Shown piece after piece: positions 1 through 7,656 of a DNA stretch of 19,976 nucleotides. The first letter of the stretch is position 1. Every line of letters begins with the position of its first letter. Origin of the DNA: RGIG5675 sp050943435. GTDB lineage: Bacteria > Bacillota > Clostridia > Oscillospirales > Ruminococcaceae. Both the position numbers and the translations under genes were made by a program. The DNA lies in assembly GCA_050943435.1 (NCBI GenBank), contig JBMNPE010000026.1, forward strand, positions 1 to 19,976, in the 5' to 3' direction. The notes under the pieces were generated by a model that saw only the letters and a list, made by a program, of their open reading frames with translations, was not told the DNA's origin and ran no database searches.

Positions 1-2
1 AA

Positions 3-1481
3 AAGGACAGGTTCCAGAGGGCAAAGGAGGAGACCGGCACTCTTGTCCGGATAATGTCGGAAACCGGAAGCCGGGTATCAGAGGATGACCTCGATTCTGC
101 AGAATCCCTCGAAAGGGATATAGACAGTTTTCTCAGGATGCTCGGCGGCCTCAGCCTCACTGCTGACATAAATCTGGAAAACGGCCATGAGGCCAGGATT
201 TCCTCTGTATCCGACGGAAGCGAAATAGAACTCAAAGACGGGAAGGCGGACATCAGGGAGGCATTCCGCGTGGATGTCCCCGGGGTCATGAGCATGACCG
301 TCATGCCGAAGGACGCAGACTCCGGGGAGGCCAGGGAAAAGCTGGAGAGCGACAGGAAGGCCCTTAAGGAGATTCTTAGCAGGTACAGCGTATCAGATGC
401 CAGGGAGCTCAGGGGGATTTACAGGCATCAGCAGGAGAGTCAGAGAGAGGCCGACAGCTGCATGCTGAGGCTCAAAAGCGTGCTCTCAGAGGATGACAAA
501 GCCGAGATCTCTGAAAAAGCAGGGGACGAGAGCCCGGAGGACCTCCTCAGGGATTCGGCAGATGCAGAGAAGGCCCAGGCCCTGGACAAAGCGGTTTCCG
601 GGATACTCAGCGGAATTCCCGAATGCAGGGAGATATCCGAAGTGGAGGCTGACATCGATTCGGTGACAGGCGGAATGTCGTCTCAAGCATTCATCGGGAG
701 ATCCGAAGCACTCATCAAGGAGATGGAAGAGCAGTACTCGTCGGTCGATGAGCTCAAAAAGAAGATCACCGATACCGAGAGTGAACTGAAAAAGATAAAA
801 GCGCAGATAGAGACCGACAGGAGCATCCCGGAGGAATACCTGAGGGTTTCCGATCCCGAAGCACACAAAAAGGAGCTCAAGGAAGCCGCGGACAGGAAAA
901 AAGATGAGCTCAATGAAAGTGCCCAGGCTTTCTATTCCTGCAAAGCCGGACTGCCGGACAGGTCCTCAGAGGAGTACAACCAGGACATTGCGGAGGCAGA
1001 GTCAGGCCTTGAGGAGGCAAAGCAGCACTGCCGCCGCCTCATGCACATAATGGATGTCTTTAAGCAGCTAAAGAGCGAGAGCGTGAGCAATCCTTTCTCG
1101 GATATTGAAAAGAGCTTTAGGAAATACCTGGAAGCAGTGAGCTCTGGTCACGACACCGTCAGTGAGATGGACGAGAAGGGCAATGCCAGCATACAGAGCC
1201 GAGGGAACATCCTCACATATGAGCTCATCTCAGAGGGAACCCGCGACACCATTTCCCTCGCATTCAGGCTGGCTGTCCTGGACCACCTGTTCCCGGATGG
1301 AGGCGGACTTGCAGTGTTTGACGACCCGTTCACCGACATGGACGCGGGCAGGAGGAAGCAGGCCTGCAGGATACTAAGGGAGTTCGCGGACCACGGCAAC
1401 CAGGTGATATTCATGACGTGCACGGAGGGCTATGAGAATGAGCTCGGAGGGAACGTCATACGCGACCTCACGGAAAACTGA
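3..1481 (+). CDS. SMC/Rad50-like ATPase of the YhaN type, C-terminal part (5' end outside the window)
   Basis: The reading frame is open to the left window edge, so the gene begins upstream; the ATG at 54 is internal. What remains is a long charged, Glu/Lys/Ser-rich region expected to form coiled coil, then the C-terminal half of an ABC-type ATPase head. Counting from the ATG at 54, an ABC signature lies at about 393-396 (SEGT, followed by RDTISLAFRLA) and a Walker B/D-loop at about 419-430 (LAVFDDPFTDMD). This SEGTRD form is typical of YhaN-like AAA proteins, usually paired with an SbcD/YhaO-like nuclease in DNA repair. The Walker A half and any nuclease partner would lie upstream. Walker B ends in DD rather than the DE of many ABC ATPases, as is common in YhaN-like proteins. 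The ATPase class is well supported; the DNA-repair role is inferred from the family. Confidence 0.8.
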   Translation, partial: KDRFQRAKEETGTLVRIMSETGSRVSEDDLDSAESLERDIDSFLRMLGGLSLTADINLENGHEARISSVSDGSEIELKDGKADIREAFRVDVPGVMSMTVMPKDADSGEAREKLESDRKALKEILSRYSVSDARELRGIYRHQQESQREADSCMLRLKSVLSEDDKAEISEKAGDESPEDLLRDSADAEKAQALDKAVSGILSGIPECREISEVEADIDSVTGGMSSQAFIGRSEALIKEMEEQYSSVDELKKKITDTESELKKIKAQIETDRSIPEEYLRVSDPEAHKKELKEAADRKKDELNESAQAFYSCKAGLPDRSSEEYNQDIAEAESGLEEAKQHCRRLMHIMDVFKQLKSESVSNPFSDIEKSFRKYLEAVSSGHDTVSEMDEKGNASIQSRGNILTYELISEGTRDTISLAFRLAVLDHLFPDGGGLAVFDDPFTDMDAGRRKQACRILREFADHGNQVIFMTCTEGYENELGGNVIRDLTEN

Positions 1482-1494
1482 ATGACATGAGAAA

Positions 1495-1524
1495 ATCGGC
1501 ATGCGGGAAACCCCGCATGCCGAT
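1495..1524. terminator. Bidirectional intrinsic terminator between the ATPase gene and deoD
   Basis: A perfect 13-bp inverted repeat (1495-1507 and 1512-1524) with loop AAAC sits between two convergent genes. On the minus strand it is followed by TTTTC, a good tail for deoD. The plus-strand tail (ATCTTAATGTTG) is weaker. Confidence 0.85.
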
Positions 1525-1553
1525 ATCTTAATGTTGTCCTGTCAAACAGAGAA

Positions 1554-2264
1554 TTACAGCTTTATTGCCGTCTCGAGTGCAATCTCGATCATGTTCGTGA
1601 AGGCCGTCTGCCTCTCCTGAGGAGTCGTAACGGCGTCCTTCTTGTCGGAGATGGTCAGCAGGCACGCTGCGTTCTTTCCGGTGTACTTGGCGTTGGCAAA
1701 GAGCCCGAAGCCCTCCATCTCGCCTGCGATGATCTTGTACGGGCACTCGTTCTTGACGTTGGGATCCCTGTAGAAGACGTCACCGGAGCTCGCAATTCCC
1801 TTGAAGATGTGCTTGCCAAGGGCCTTCGCTGTCTCTTCCAGCTTATCCGTGAGCTCCTTGGAAGGATACATGAGGTCTCCGTCATATCCGAAAGCAACCT
1901 TGGCGTATGTGGACTGGCTGTACGCAGCCTCTTCCAGCACGACGTCGAACAGGTCCATCTCTGGGAGCAGCCCGCCGCAGGATCCAACCCTTATGATGTT
2001 CTGGACATCATAGAAGTGGAACAGCTCGTAGGAATAGATTCCTATCGAGGGGATGCCCATGCCGTGTCCCATCGTGGAAACCGTGACGCCCTTGTACTTG
2101 CCGGTGTATCCGAGCATTCCGCGGACGTGGTTGAACTCCTTGGCATCGGTAAGGAAGTTCTCGGCTATGAATTTTGCCCTCAGCGGATCGCCGGGCATGA
2201 CAACCGTCTTGGCTATTTCTCCGAGTTTTGCCGTGTTGTGAGGAGTACCGTTGAATTCTGCCAT
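1554..2264 (-). CDS. deoD: Purine-nucleoside phosphorylase, DeoD type
   Basis: Cytosolic enzyme that cleaves purine (deoxy)ribonucleosides with phosphate to free base and (deoxy)ribose-1-phosphate, in purine salvage. At 236 residues it has the normal length of the hexameric DeoD family. Visible motifs are MPGDPLRA at 23-30 (phosphate site), RGMLGYTG at 48-55, MGHGMGIPS at 65-73, RVGSCGG at 92-98, GEMEG at 181-185 (nucleoside-binding Glu) and ISD at 205-207, the Asp expected to act on the base. The C-terminal ERQTAFTNMIEIALE is also typical. GEMEGFGLF replaces the enterobacterial VEMEAAG form, as in several Gram-positive relatives. AAGAGAGG lies upstream of the ATG. The gene stands alone between a terminator and a promoter region. 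Its Ile codons are mostly ATC while neighbours prefer ATA, which may reflect higher expression. Confidence 0.96.
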   Translation of the reverse strand: MAEFNGTPHNTAKLGEIAKTVVMPGDPLRAKFIAENFLTDAKEFNHVRGMLGYTGKYKGVTVSTMGHGMGIPSIGIYSYELFHFYDVQNIIRVGSCGGLLPEMDLFDVVLEEAAYSQSTYAKVAFGYDGDLMYPSKELTDKLEETAKALGKHIFKGIASSGDVFYRDPNVKNECPYKIIAGEMEGFGLFANAKYTGKNAACLLTISDKKDAVTTPQERQTAFTNMIEIALETAIKL

Positions 2265-2325
2265 TGCTTAATACCTCTCTTGTAAATAATAGTTTACTGA
2301 AGTGCCCTGTTAAGGGATTTCATAC

Positions 2326-2353
2326 AAATTAAGTTTAACTTTGAAAATGCCAA
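2326..2353 (-). promoter_or_regulatory. Candidate deoD promoter
   Basis: On the minus strand TTGGCA (2353-2348) is followed after 16 nt by TAATTT (2331-2326). The -35 is good and the -10 poor, so this is a tentative call. It would give a leader of about 55 nt. Confidence 0.25.
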
Positions 2354-2533
2354 TCTGCAACTGGAGCAAAATGCGCAAAATGAAGGCAGTATATTGTATG
2401 TTATGTATGCGAAAAGATTTATTTCTGCCAGTCTTTTTTAAGATCTGCTGTTAATGCTGAATCTGCCAGGCGGAGTCCTGTCAGGACCAAAGGAAATAAC
2501 TACAGCATGCAGGCTTCGTCCTTGGCATTCTTT

Positions 2534-2562
2534 TTGATTTCTATTCCGCTTCTCTTTATACT
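2534..2562 (+). promoter_or_regulatory. Sigma-A-like promoter of the MBL lipoprotein gene
   Basis: TTGATT (2534-2539) and TATACT (2557-2562) are separated by exactly 17 nt. Transcription would start near 2569, about 15 nt before the ATG, leaving a very short leader with only a weak GGGGCG ribosome site. Confidence 0.65.
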
Positions 2563-2583
2563 ATCTGAAATCGGGGCGATGCG

Positions 2584-3429
2584 ATGAAAACACTTAAAAA
2601 AATTCTCACGGCCATTATGGCCAGTCTGCTTTGCCTGACAGCTGCGGGCTGCACATCGAATGACGTTTCAACCTCCTCTGATCAGACCGAATGGCTTACT
2701 GTGACGGTGTTCAATGTAGGAAAGGCAGACGCGATTCTTCTTGAGACAGAAGAAGGAAGCGTCATGATTGATACAGGACTTGCTGAAAACAGCAGTACGC
2801 TCATAAGCCAGCTGGAAGATCTCGGGGTAGAGGATCTCTACGCCCTGATTCTCACGCATTTTGACGCAGACCATGCGGGCGGCGCCTCAGACATTCTGAG
2901 CAGCCTGACTGTGGAAAATGTCTACACGACCTACGCCGCCGATGATGGGGTTGATATTACTGCCGCCCTCGCAGACGCGGGCCTGGAAGACCAGGTGGTG
3001 GACAGCAGCCAGGATATCATATTCGCCCTCGGCGATGCGGAATTTACTATAGAAGGTGCAGAGGGCGGATACGACTCCAATGAGGACAACAACTCCTCGC
3101 TGGTGACCACTGTCACCAACGGCACCGAGACGCTGCTGTTCATGGGAGACGCACAGAAATACAGGATTGAAGAATATCTGGCAGAACACGACGAGACCGT
3201 CGATTTTCTTAAGGTACCGTACCACGGCCACTACATGAACTGCCTTGAAGATCTTTTCTCCGTGCTGCAGCCTGCTTACAGCGTCATAAGCTGTTCCGAG
3301 GATAATCCGAATCCGGATGAGGTGGCTGAGACAGCTGCACTGCTGGAGGAATACGGCAGCGTGTACTACACGTACAACGGCAGTGTGACCGTGCACTGTT
3401 ACGCGGATTCGATCTCTGTTTCCCAGTAA
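2584..3429 (+). CDS. ComEC-like metallo-beta-lactamase-fold hydrolase, secreted lipoprotein
   Basis: A 281-residue protein with a lipoprotein signal peptide: KTLKK, a hydrophobic core, and lipobox LTAAGC with Cys at 23. It should be anchored on the outer face of the membrane. The mature part is a metallo-beta-lactamase fold like the C-terminal domain of ComEC: VFNVGKADAILLET (about 42-55), IDTG (62-65), the metal motif THFDADHAGG (91-100), NNSSLV (169-174), FMGDA (186-190) and VPYHGHY (211-217), matching the ComEC LKVGHHGS region. ComEC is a DNA-uptake channel, but no channel domain is present here, so a role in competence should not be assumed; hydrolysis of nucleic acid or another phosphoester outside the cell is a guess. 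It is monocistronic, with its own promoter and a terminator after the stop. Confidence 0.85.
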   Translation: MKTLKKILTAIMASLLCLTAAGCTSNDVSTSSDQTEWLTVTVFNVGKADAILLETEEGSVMIDTGLAENSSTLISQLEDLGVEDLYALILTHFDADHAGGASDILSSLTVENVYTTYAADDGVDITAALADAGLEDQVVDSSQDIIFALGDAEFTIEGAEGGYDSNEDNNSSLVTTVTNGTETLLFMGDAQKYRIEEYLAEHDETVDFLKVPYHGHYMNCLEDLFSVLQPAYSVISCSEDNPNPDEVAETAALLEEYGSVYYTYNGSVTVHCYADSISVSQ

Positions 3430-3484
3430 AAGTATGGCAATGGAGCTCCGTATAAAATAAAGACCAGCCTGATGCAGAAACAAA

Positions 3485-3535
3485 CAGGCCCGGTAGCGGC
3501 GGGAAAAGTCCCGTGCTTCCAGGCCTGCAGTTTTT
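3485..3535. terminator. Intrinsic terminator between convergent MBL and M20 genes
   Basis: A long imperfect hairpin: CAGGCC (3485-3490) pairs with GGCCTG (3522-3527), with inner GG-AGC/GCT-CC and CGGGA/TCCCG pairing around an AAAG loop. TTTTT follows at 3531-3535. The minus-strand exit is also T-rich, so it can serve the M20 gene too. Confidence 0.75.
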
Positions 3536-3574
3536 GTTCCGGGACAAATGCCCTTTATCCCTGCATGGCCAGTT

Positions 3575-5014
3575 TTATATTGCCTTTATGAGGTTTTTGT
3601 AGAAGTCTACGCAGCCAGGCAGGCAGGAGTATTCTATGTTCTCGTTGAGAGCATGCATGCCCTTGAGCTGTTCAGGCCCGTAGACCACAGGAGCAAACCT
3701 GAAGACATTGTCGCAGATTTCCTGGTAGTCCCTGGCATCGGTGCCGCCGGTCATTACATACGGGCTCATTGCAAGTCCGGGGAAGGTGGAAGCGATGGTG
3801 TCCTCGAGGAGCCTGAAGGCCTCCCCGTGGATGTCGCTAGGCTTTGTGTACTCCCTTGCGGAGACAACCTCGGTCTCGATATCATAGGAAGCCGCCTTCT
3901 CCTTCATTATTGCTATGGATTCGTCCATTCCCTGGTGGGGTATGAACCTCAGGTTGGCTCCGACGGTGGCCTCGTCAGGGATGACGTTGATGGCCTTGGA
4001 GCCCGACGCCATAGTAAAGGCGCATGTCGTCTGCAGCATCGCCGCTCCCTGCGGGGAGATCTTGGGCATTATGGACACGAGCAGGGGCTTGAAGAGCCAG
4101 AGGTTCTCAAACACAAGCCTCAGTCCGAAGGAGGCGTAAGGGGCAAGGGTCTCGAACATCGTCTGGACCTCAGGTCCCATCTTCTTTTTGAACGGGGAGT
4201 GCTTCTCCACGTCGTTAACAAAGGCTGCAAGCCTCGCTATGGGAGTGTTCTTGGAAGGAGAGCTGGCATGTCCGCCGTTGCCCTTTGCCTTGAAGAGCAG
4301 GTCGCCCTGGCCCTTTTCGTACACACCTATCATCGCAAAGCTGCCCTTGACTCCGGGGATCGGGTTGGTGGTTATGGCACCGCCCTCGTCGCACACCATG
4401 AACGGCGTTACGCCCATTTCCTTCATCTTCGCAACGAGCTTCGGGCATCCGTCTCCGCCCCATTCCTCTGTGCAGGAGGAGGAGAGGTAGACGTCGCTCT
4501 CGGGCACATAGCCCTCCTCGAGAAGCTCCTCGCATGCCTGGAAGAAGCCCATGAGCGAGCACTTAGTGTCTCCCGAGCCGCGGCCCCACACCTTTCCGTC
4601 GGCAATGTCGCCGGAGAAGGGAGGATGCTTCCAGCCCTCGGGGGTTGCCGGAACGACGTCCTGGTGGCTCATCAGAACAATGGGCCTCGAGCCGCCTTTG
4701 CCCTTCCACTTGAAGAGCAGGTTGCCGTCTATTTCTATTTTTTCCATCTTTTCGAACACGGCAGGGTACAGGCTCTCGAGAACCTTGTGGAATTCGAGAT
4801 ACCTGGAAATATCTGTCTGGCCGATGCCCGACACAGTCTCGCAGGCGACCATCTTAGACAGCTTCTCGGCGTATCCCCTGGCGCGCTCTTCGTTTGTGTC
4901 CTCCTTGAGCACGGAGGTCTTTGTCGGGGTGAGAAGCGTTTTTACCACTGCGACAAGCAGGAGCAGCAGTATGATGCCTATTATCCCGAGCAGGATATAC
5001 AGAACAATCAGCAT
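3575..5014 (-). CDS. Membrane-anchored M20 family metallopeptidase (carboxypeptidase S/PM20D1-like)
   Basis: Zinc-dependent M20 amidohydrolase of 479 residues. The start chosen is the ATG at 5014, because GGGAGGTG (5029-5022) lies 7 nt before it; the in-frame ATG at 5032 would place this site inside the gene. The protein opens with one strong membrane helix (about residues 2-24), then the catalytic domain: SHQDVVP (metal His 117, bridging Asp 119), GRGSGDTK (Asp 149), TEEWGG (Glu 183/184, catalytic pair), CDEGG, GNGGHASSP (dimer-domain His near 249), GGTDAR and GMHALNENI (metal His 454). A leading helix plus this motif set resembles yeast carboxypeptidase S and PM20D1. The substrate is unknown; dipeptides or N-acyl amino acids are possible. 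It starts 37 nt after the MATE gene on the same strand, probably co-transcribed. Confidence 0.88.
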   Translation of the reverse strand: MLIVLYILLGIIGIILLLLLVAVVKTLLTPTKTSVLKEDTNEERARGYAEKLSKMVACETVSGIGQTDISRYLEFHKVLESLYPAVFEKMEKIEIDGNLLFKWKGKGGSRPIVLMSHQDVVPATPEGWKHPPFSGDIADGKVWGRGSGDTKCSLMGFFQACEELLEEGYVPESDVYLSSSCTEEWGGDGCPKLVAKMKEMGVTPFMVCDEGGAITTNPIPGVKGSFAMIGVYEKGQGDLLFKAKGNGGHASSPSKNTPIARLAAFVNDVEKHSPFKKKMGPEVQTMFETLAPYASFGLRLVFENLWLFKPLLVSIMPKISPQGAAMLQTTCAFTMASGSKAINVIPDEATVGANLRFIPHQGMDESIAIMKEKAASYDIETEVVSAREYTKPSDIHGEAFRLLEDTIASTFPGLAMSPYVMTGGTDARDYQEICDNVFRFAPVVYGPEQLKGMHALNENIEYSCLPGCVDFYKNLIKAI

Positions 5015-5021
5015 AAATATG

Positions 5022-5029
5022 CACCTCCC
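5022..5029 (-). promoter_or_regulatory. Ribosome binding site that fixes the M20 start at 5014
   Basis: On the minus strand GGGAGGTG is followed by 7 nt and then ATG at 5014. The longer start at 5032 has no comparable site upstream, so the six extra N-terminal residues are probably not translated. Confidence 0.75.
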
Positions 5030-5051
5030 CATAGGTTTCAGTTAATATATT

Positions 5052-6437
5052 TCAACTCTTTTCAGGAATATTCAAGTCCTGTTTTTTCCTGAGCTCCGGA
5101 AGCACTGTCGCGCACATCGTTATGAAGCAGGCGAGTCCTCCTATGAGGTCCGATATCGGCTCGGCAGCATAGACCCCGTTGACTCCCATTCCGAACCAGT
5201 AGGGAAGAATGTAAGTGAGCGGGACTACTATTATGACCTTCCTGAATATTGAGAAGAATATAGCCTGCTTCTTCTTGTTGAGAGAGCGGAAAATGTCCTG
5301 TCCCGCGGCCTGGAGAGTCATGAACATGTTTCCGCAGGTGTATATCCTGACTGCGGGCACGGCGTACCCGAGTATATTCTCGTCGCTGCTTATTATCTGC
5401 ACAAAGAATTCGGGGAAAATCATGAGGAAGGCCAGTATCACGGCCATGACTCCGAGGCTCCAGAGGACCATCATGCGGATGCATTTGAGCGTCCTTTTGT
5501 ATTTCCCGGCCCCGTAGTTGTAGCTGAGAACAGGCGAAGTGCCGGTGGTTATGGAATTTATTGGCGTGAGGACCATCTGCCTTATCGACGTGAGTATCGT
5601 CATTACGGAGACGTATATGTCCCCTCCTATGTCGCGCATGACCCTGTTGCAGGCTATGGACGAGAGGCTGTTTGTTATCTGCATTACAAACGAGGCAGTC
5701 CCGAGCCCGAGGATGTCCTTTATGTCCTTCCAGCTTCTGGAGAGGAGCTTCAGGGAGGGGAACCTTATCTTTACTCCCGTTTTCTTTCCCGCCAGGAAGA
5801 TGACAACAAACGCCGCAGACAGAGCCTGAGAAATTACGGTCGCCCAGGCCGCTCCTTCTACTCCCATATCAAATGTAAATATAAATATGGGGTCGAGGAC
5901 AATGTTAGAAACTGCGCCTATTATCACCGTCGCCATCCCGGGGACGGGGAAACCAAGGGCGTTAATGTAGGGGTTCATGCCGGTAGCGGTCATCGAGAAG
6001 AAAGTCCCGAGAAGGTATATGCGCATGTACGGCTCCGCATAGACAATTGAGGAGTCCGATGCCCCGAACAGCCTCAGCACGGGCTCGCACAGGGCCTCGC
6101 CGGCGATTATCAGGACTGCGGCGGTAAATATCTCGAGGGAAAATGATATGTTGAGGAGCTTCTGGGCCCTCTCACGGCTGCCTTTGCCGAGTTCTATCGT
6201 GAAGAGAGGGCATCCTCCCGCGCCGTACAGGTTGGTGAAAGCCGTGATGATGATAATGAAGGGAAAGCAGATTCCCACGGCTCCGAGCATTGCGGTTCCG
6301 TATACGGGAATCCTTCCTATGTATATCCTGTCGACTATGTTGTAGAGCAGGTTGAGGGACTGCGCAACAAACATCGGCAGAGAAGTGGCGAAAATGCACT
6401 TCCCGAGTCTGTCATTTCCGTAGTCGACCTGCTTCAT
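5052..6437 (-). CDS. MATE family multidrug/sodium antiporter
   Basis: A 461-residue polytopic membrane protein of normal MATE length, with about twelve hydrophobic segments in two related halves. Typical features are the opening LGKCIFATSLPMFVAQSLN, NIVDRIYIGRI in the first helix pair, ATGMNPYINALGFP and ISNIVLDP-like AVSNIVLDPIFIF in the middle, and QMVLTPINSITTGTSPVLSYNYGAG in the second half. Such proteins export cationic drugs or metabolites using a sodium or proton gradient; the substrate cannot be read from the sequence. GGGGAAG lies just before the ATG. It is the first gene of a probable two-gene unit with the M20 peptidase downstream, and is transcribed divergently from the GT2-GtrA gene across a 106-nt gap. 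Confidence 0.92.
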   Translation of the reverse strand: MKQVDYGNDRLGKCIFATSLPMFVAQSLNLLYNIVDRIYIGRIPVYGTAMLGAVGICFPFIIIITAFTNLYGAGGCPLFTIELGKGSRERAQKLLNISFSLEIFTAAVLIIAGEALCEPVLRLFGASDSSIVYAEPYMRIYLLGTFFSMTATGMNPYINALGFPVPGMATVIIGAVSNIVLDPIFIFTFDMGVEGAAWATVISQALSAAFVVIFLAGKKTGVKIRFPSLKLLSRSWKDIKDILGLGTASFVMQITNSLSSIACNRVMRDIGGDIYVSVMTILTSIRQMVLTPINSITTGTSPVLSYNYGAGKYKRTLKCIRMMVLWSLGVMAVILAFLMIFPEFFVQIISSDENILGYAVPAVRIYTCGNMFMTLQAAGQDIFRSLNKKKQAIFFSIFRKVIIVVPLTYILPYWFGMGVNGVYAAEPISDLIGGLACFITMCATVLPELRKKQDLNIPEKS

Positions 6438-6543
6438 ATCTTCCCCGTTTTTACAAAAATTTTACTTATTCTACAACAGATAAAGGATCTCTTCCATTCA
6501 ATGCTTTTAAGTTCGTTTAAAGAAGCCGGATTAGCATCGAAGC

Positions 6544-7656
6544 ATGGAAAGGATATTCACAGTGATTCCGGCACTTGAACCGGATGAAAGGCTCCCGAAA
6601 CTCGTAAGGGAGCTCGTAAGCATAGGATTCGAGGACATAGTAGTCGTCGACGATGGAAGTGGACCTGATTACAAAGAGATCTTCTCCGAGGCCGAAGCGG
6701 AAGGAGCGGCCGTCATACAGCACGAGAAGAACCTCGGAAAGGGAGCGGCAATCAAGACTGCTATAAGGACCATAAGATACCGCTGCGGAGGCAGTTTCGG
6801 AATAATCACTGCGGACTCGGACGGACAGCATGCACCAGGCGACATCCTGAGAGTCAAGGAGGCAATGATCAAGAAACCTTCCTCCCTCATTATAGGGGCT
6901 AGAAACTTCTCCAATGAAAACGTCCCCGCAAGAAACAGGTTCGGAAACAGGACGACGTCACTGATCTTCCACATGATGACCGGCGTTAGATGCAGCGACA
7001 CCCAGACGGGGCTCAGGGGAATCCCGCCGTGCCTCATAGACCTGGCCACAATGGAAAAGGGCTCCAGGTACGAATACGAGATGAACTTCCTTCTCGACGC
7101 TGCGGATTTCGTCACGTTCGTGGAGGTCCCGATAGAGACGATATACATCGACGGGAACAAGCACTCGCACTACAGGGTAATTGCCGATTCCGCCAGGGTG
7201 TACGGGAGGATCCTGAGATATGCGGCGTCCTCGCTCTCCGGAACAGCAGTCGACCTCTCGATGTTCGCTCTTTTTACATATCTTCTCCCGAGAACCGGTA
7301 TGGCCCCGATATATGCGGTGTTCTGGGCCGGGATATTTGCAAGGCTCCTTGCAGGAGCGGTGAACTTCCTTCTCAACAAATACTGGACTTTCTCGAGCAG
7401 AGACAAGGCGGGACCGGAATCGCTCAAATACCTGGCGCTGTTCCTCTTCCAGATGGGAGTCAGCAGCCTGACCACATCGCTCATATCGAGAGGCACGGGC
7501 CCTGTGGTCCTCATAAAGATAGGAGTCGACCTGGTCATGTCAATATTCAGTTTTCTCGCCCAGCAGAGGTGGGTTTTTAAAAAAAACACAATCAGAAAAA
7601 AGGCGCTTAAAACTAAGGCGCTTGCAGCTAAGGAGGCACAAAGAGCTAGTCTATGA
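6544..7656 (+). CDS. GT2 glycosyltransferase fused to a GtrA-like membrane domain
   Basis: A 370-residue two-domain protein. Residues about 4-215 are a DPM1-like GT2 domain: VIPALEPDERL, VVVDDGSG (33-40), NLGKGAAIKTAI and the metal/nucleotide-sugar motif DSDGQH (91-96), then SDTQTGLRG and YEYEMNFLL. Residues about 222-348 are a GtrA-like domain with four membrane helices and the typical VNFLLNKYWTF and SFLAQQRWVF motifs. Family knowledge suggests that the GT2 part loads a sugar onto polyprenyl phosphate and the GtrA part helps flip or present it at the membrane. The tail is Lys/Ala-rich. The ribosome site before the ATG is weak. The stop overlaps the next gene by four bases (ATGA), implying translational coupling with the phosphodiester glycosidase. 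Confidence 0.9.
   Translation: MERIFTVIPALEPDERLPKLVRELVSIGFEDIVVVDDGSGPDYKEIFSEAEAEGAAVIQHEKNLGKGAAIKTAIRTIRYRCGGSFGIITADSDGQHAPGDILRVKEAMIKKPSSLIIGARNFSNENVPARNRFGNRTTSLIFHMMTGVRCSDTQTGLRGIPPCLIDLATMEKGSRYEYEMNFLLDAADFVTFVEVPIETIYIDGNKHSHYRVIADSARVYGRILRYAASSLSGTAVDLSMFALFTYLLPRTGMAPIYAVFWAGIFARLLAGAVNFLLNKYWTFSSRDKAGPESLKYLALFLFQMGVSSLTTSLISRGTGPVVLIKIGVDLVMSIFSFLAQQRWVFKKNTIRKKALKTKALAAKEAQRASL

Larger units (their letters stand above)
2265..2583. other. AT-rich divergent intergenic region between deoD and the MBL lipoprotein gene
   Basis: No gene was recognised in these 319 bases. They hold the deoD ribosome binding site and candidate promoter at the left, a clear plus-strand promoter at the right (2534-2562), and a small hairpin (GTCCT at 2475-2479 with AGGAC at 2483-2487) that lacks a T tract and so is not a convincing terminator. 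A TATG-rich stretch at about 2390-2410 looks like simple AT-rich spacer. Confidence 0.6.

Noticed and set aside
23..54. AAAGGAGG at 23-30 as a ribosome site for ATG 54
   Set aside because: It is 23 nt from the ATG, too far; it encodes Lys-Glu-Glu in a frame open to the window edge.
2475..2487. Small hairpin before the MBL promoter as a terminator or riboswitch
   Set aside because: Only five pairs with no T tract and no conserved leader structure recognised; it lies upstream of the promoter.
3548..5092. Long plus-strand open frame (514 codons) opposite the M20 gene
   Set aside because: The minus strand carries all M20 motifs in order; the plus frame has no recognisable domain and is a shadow of codon bias.
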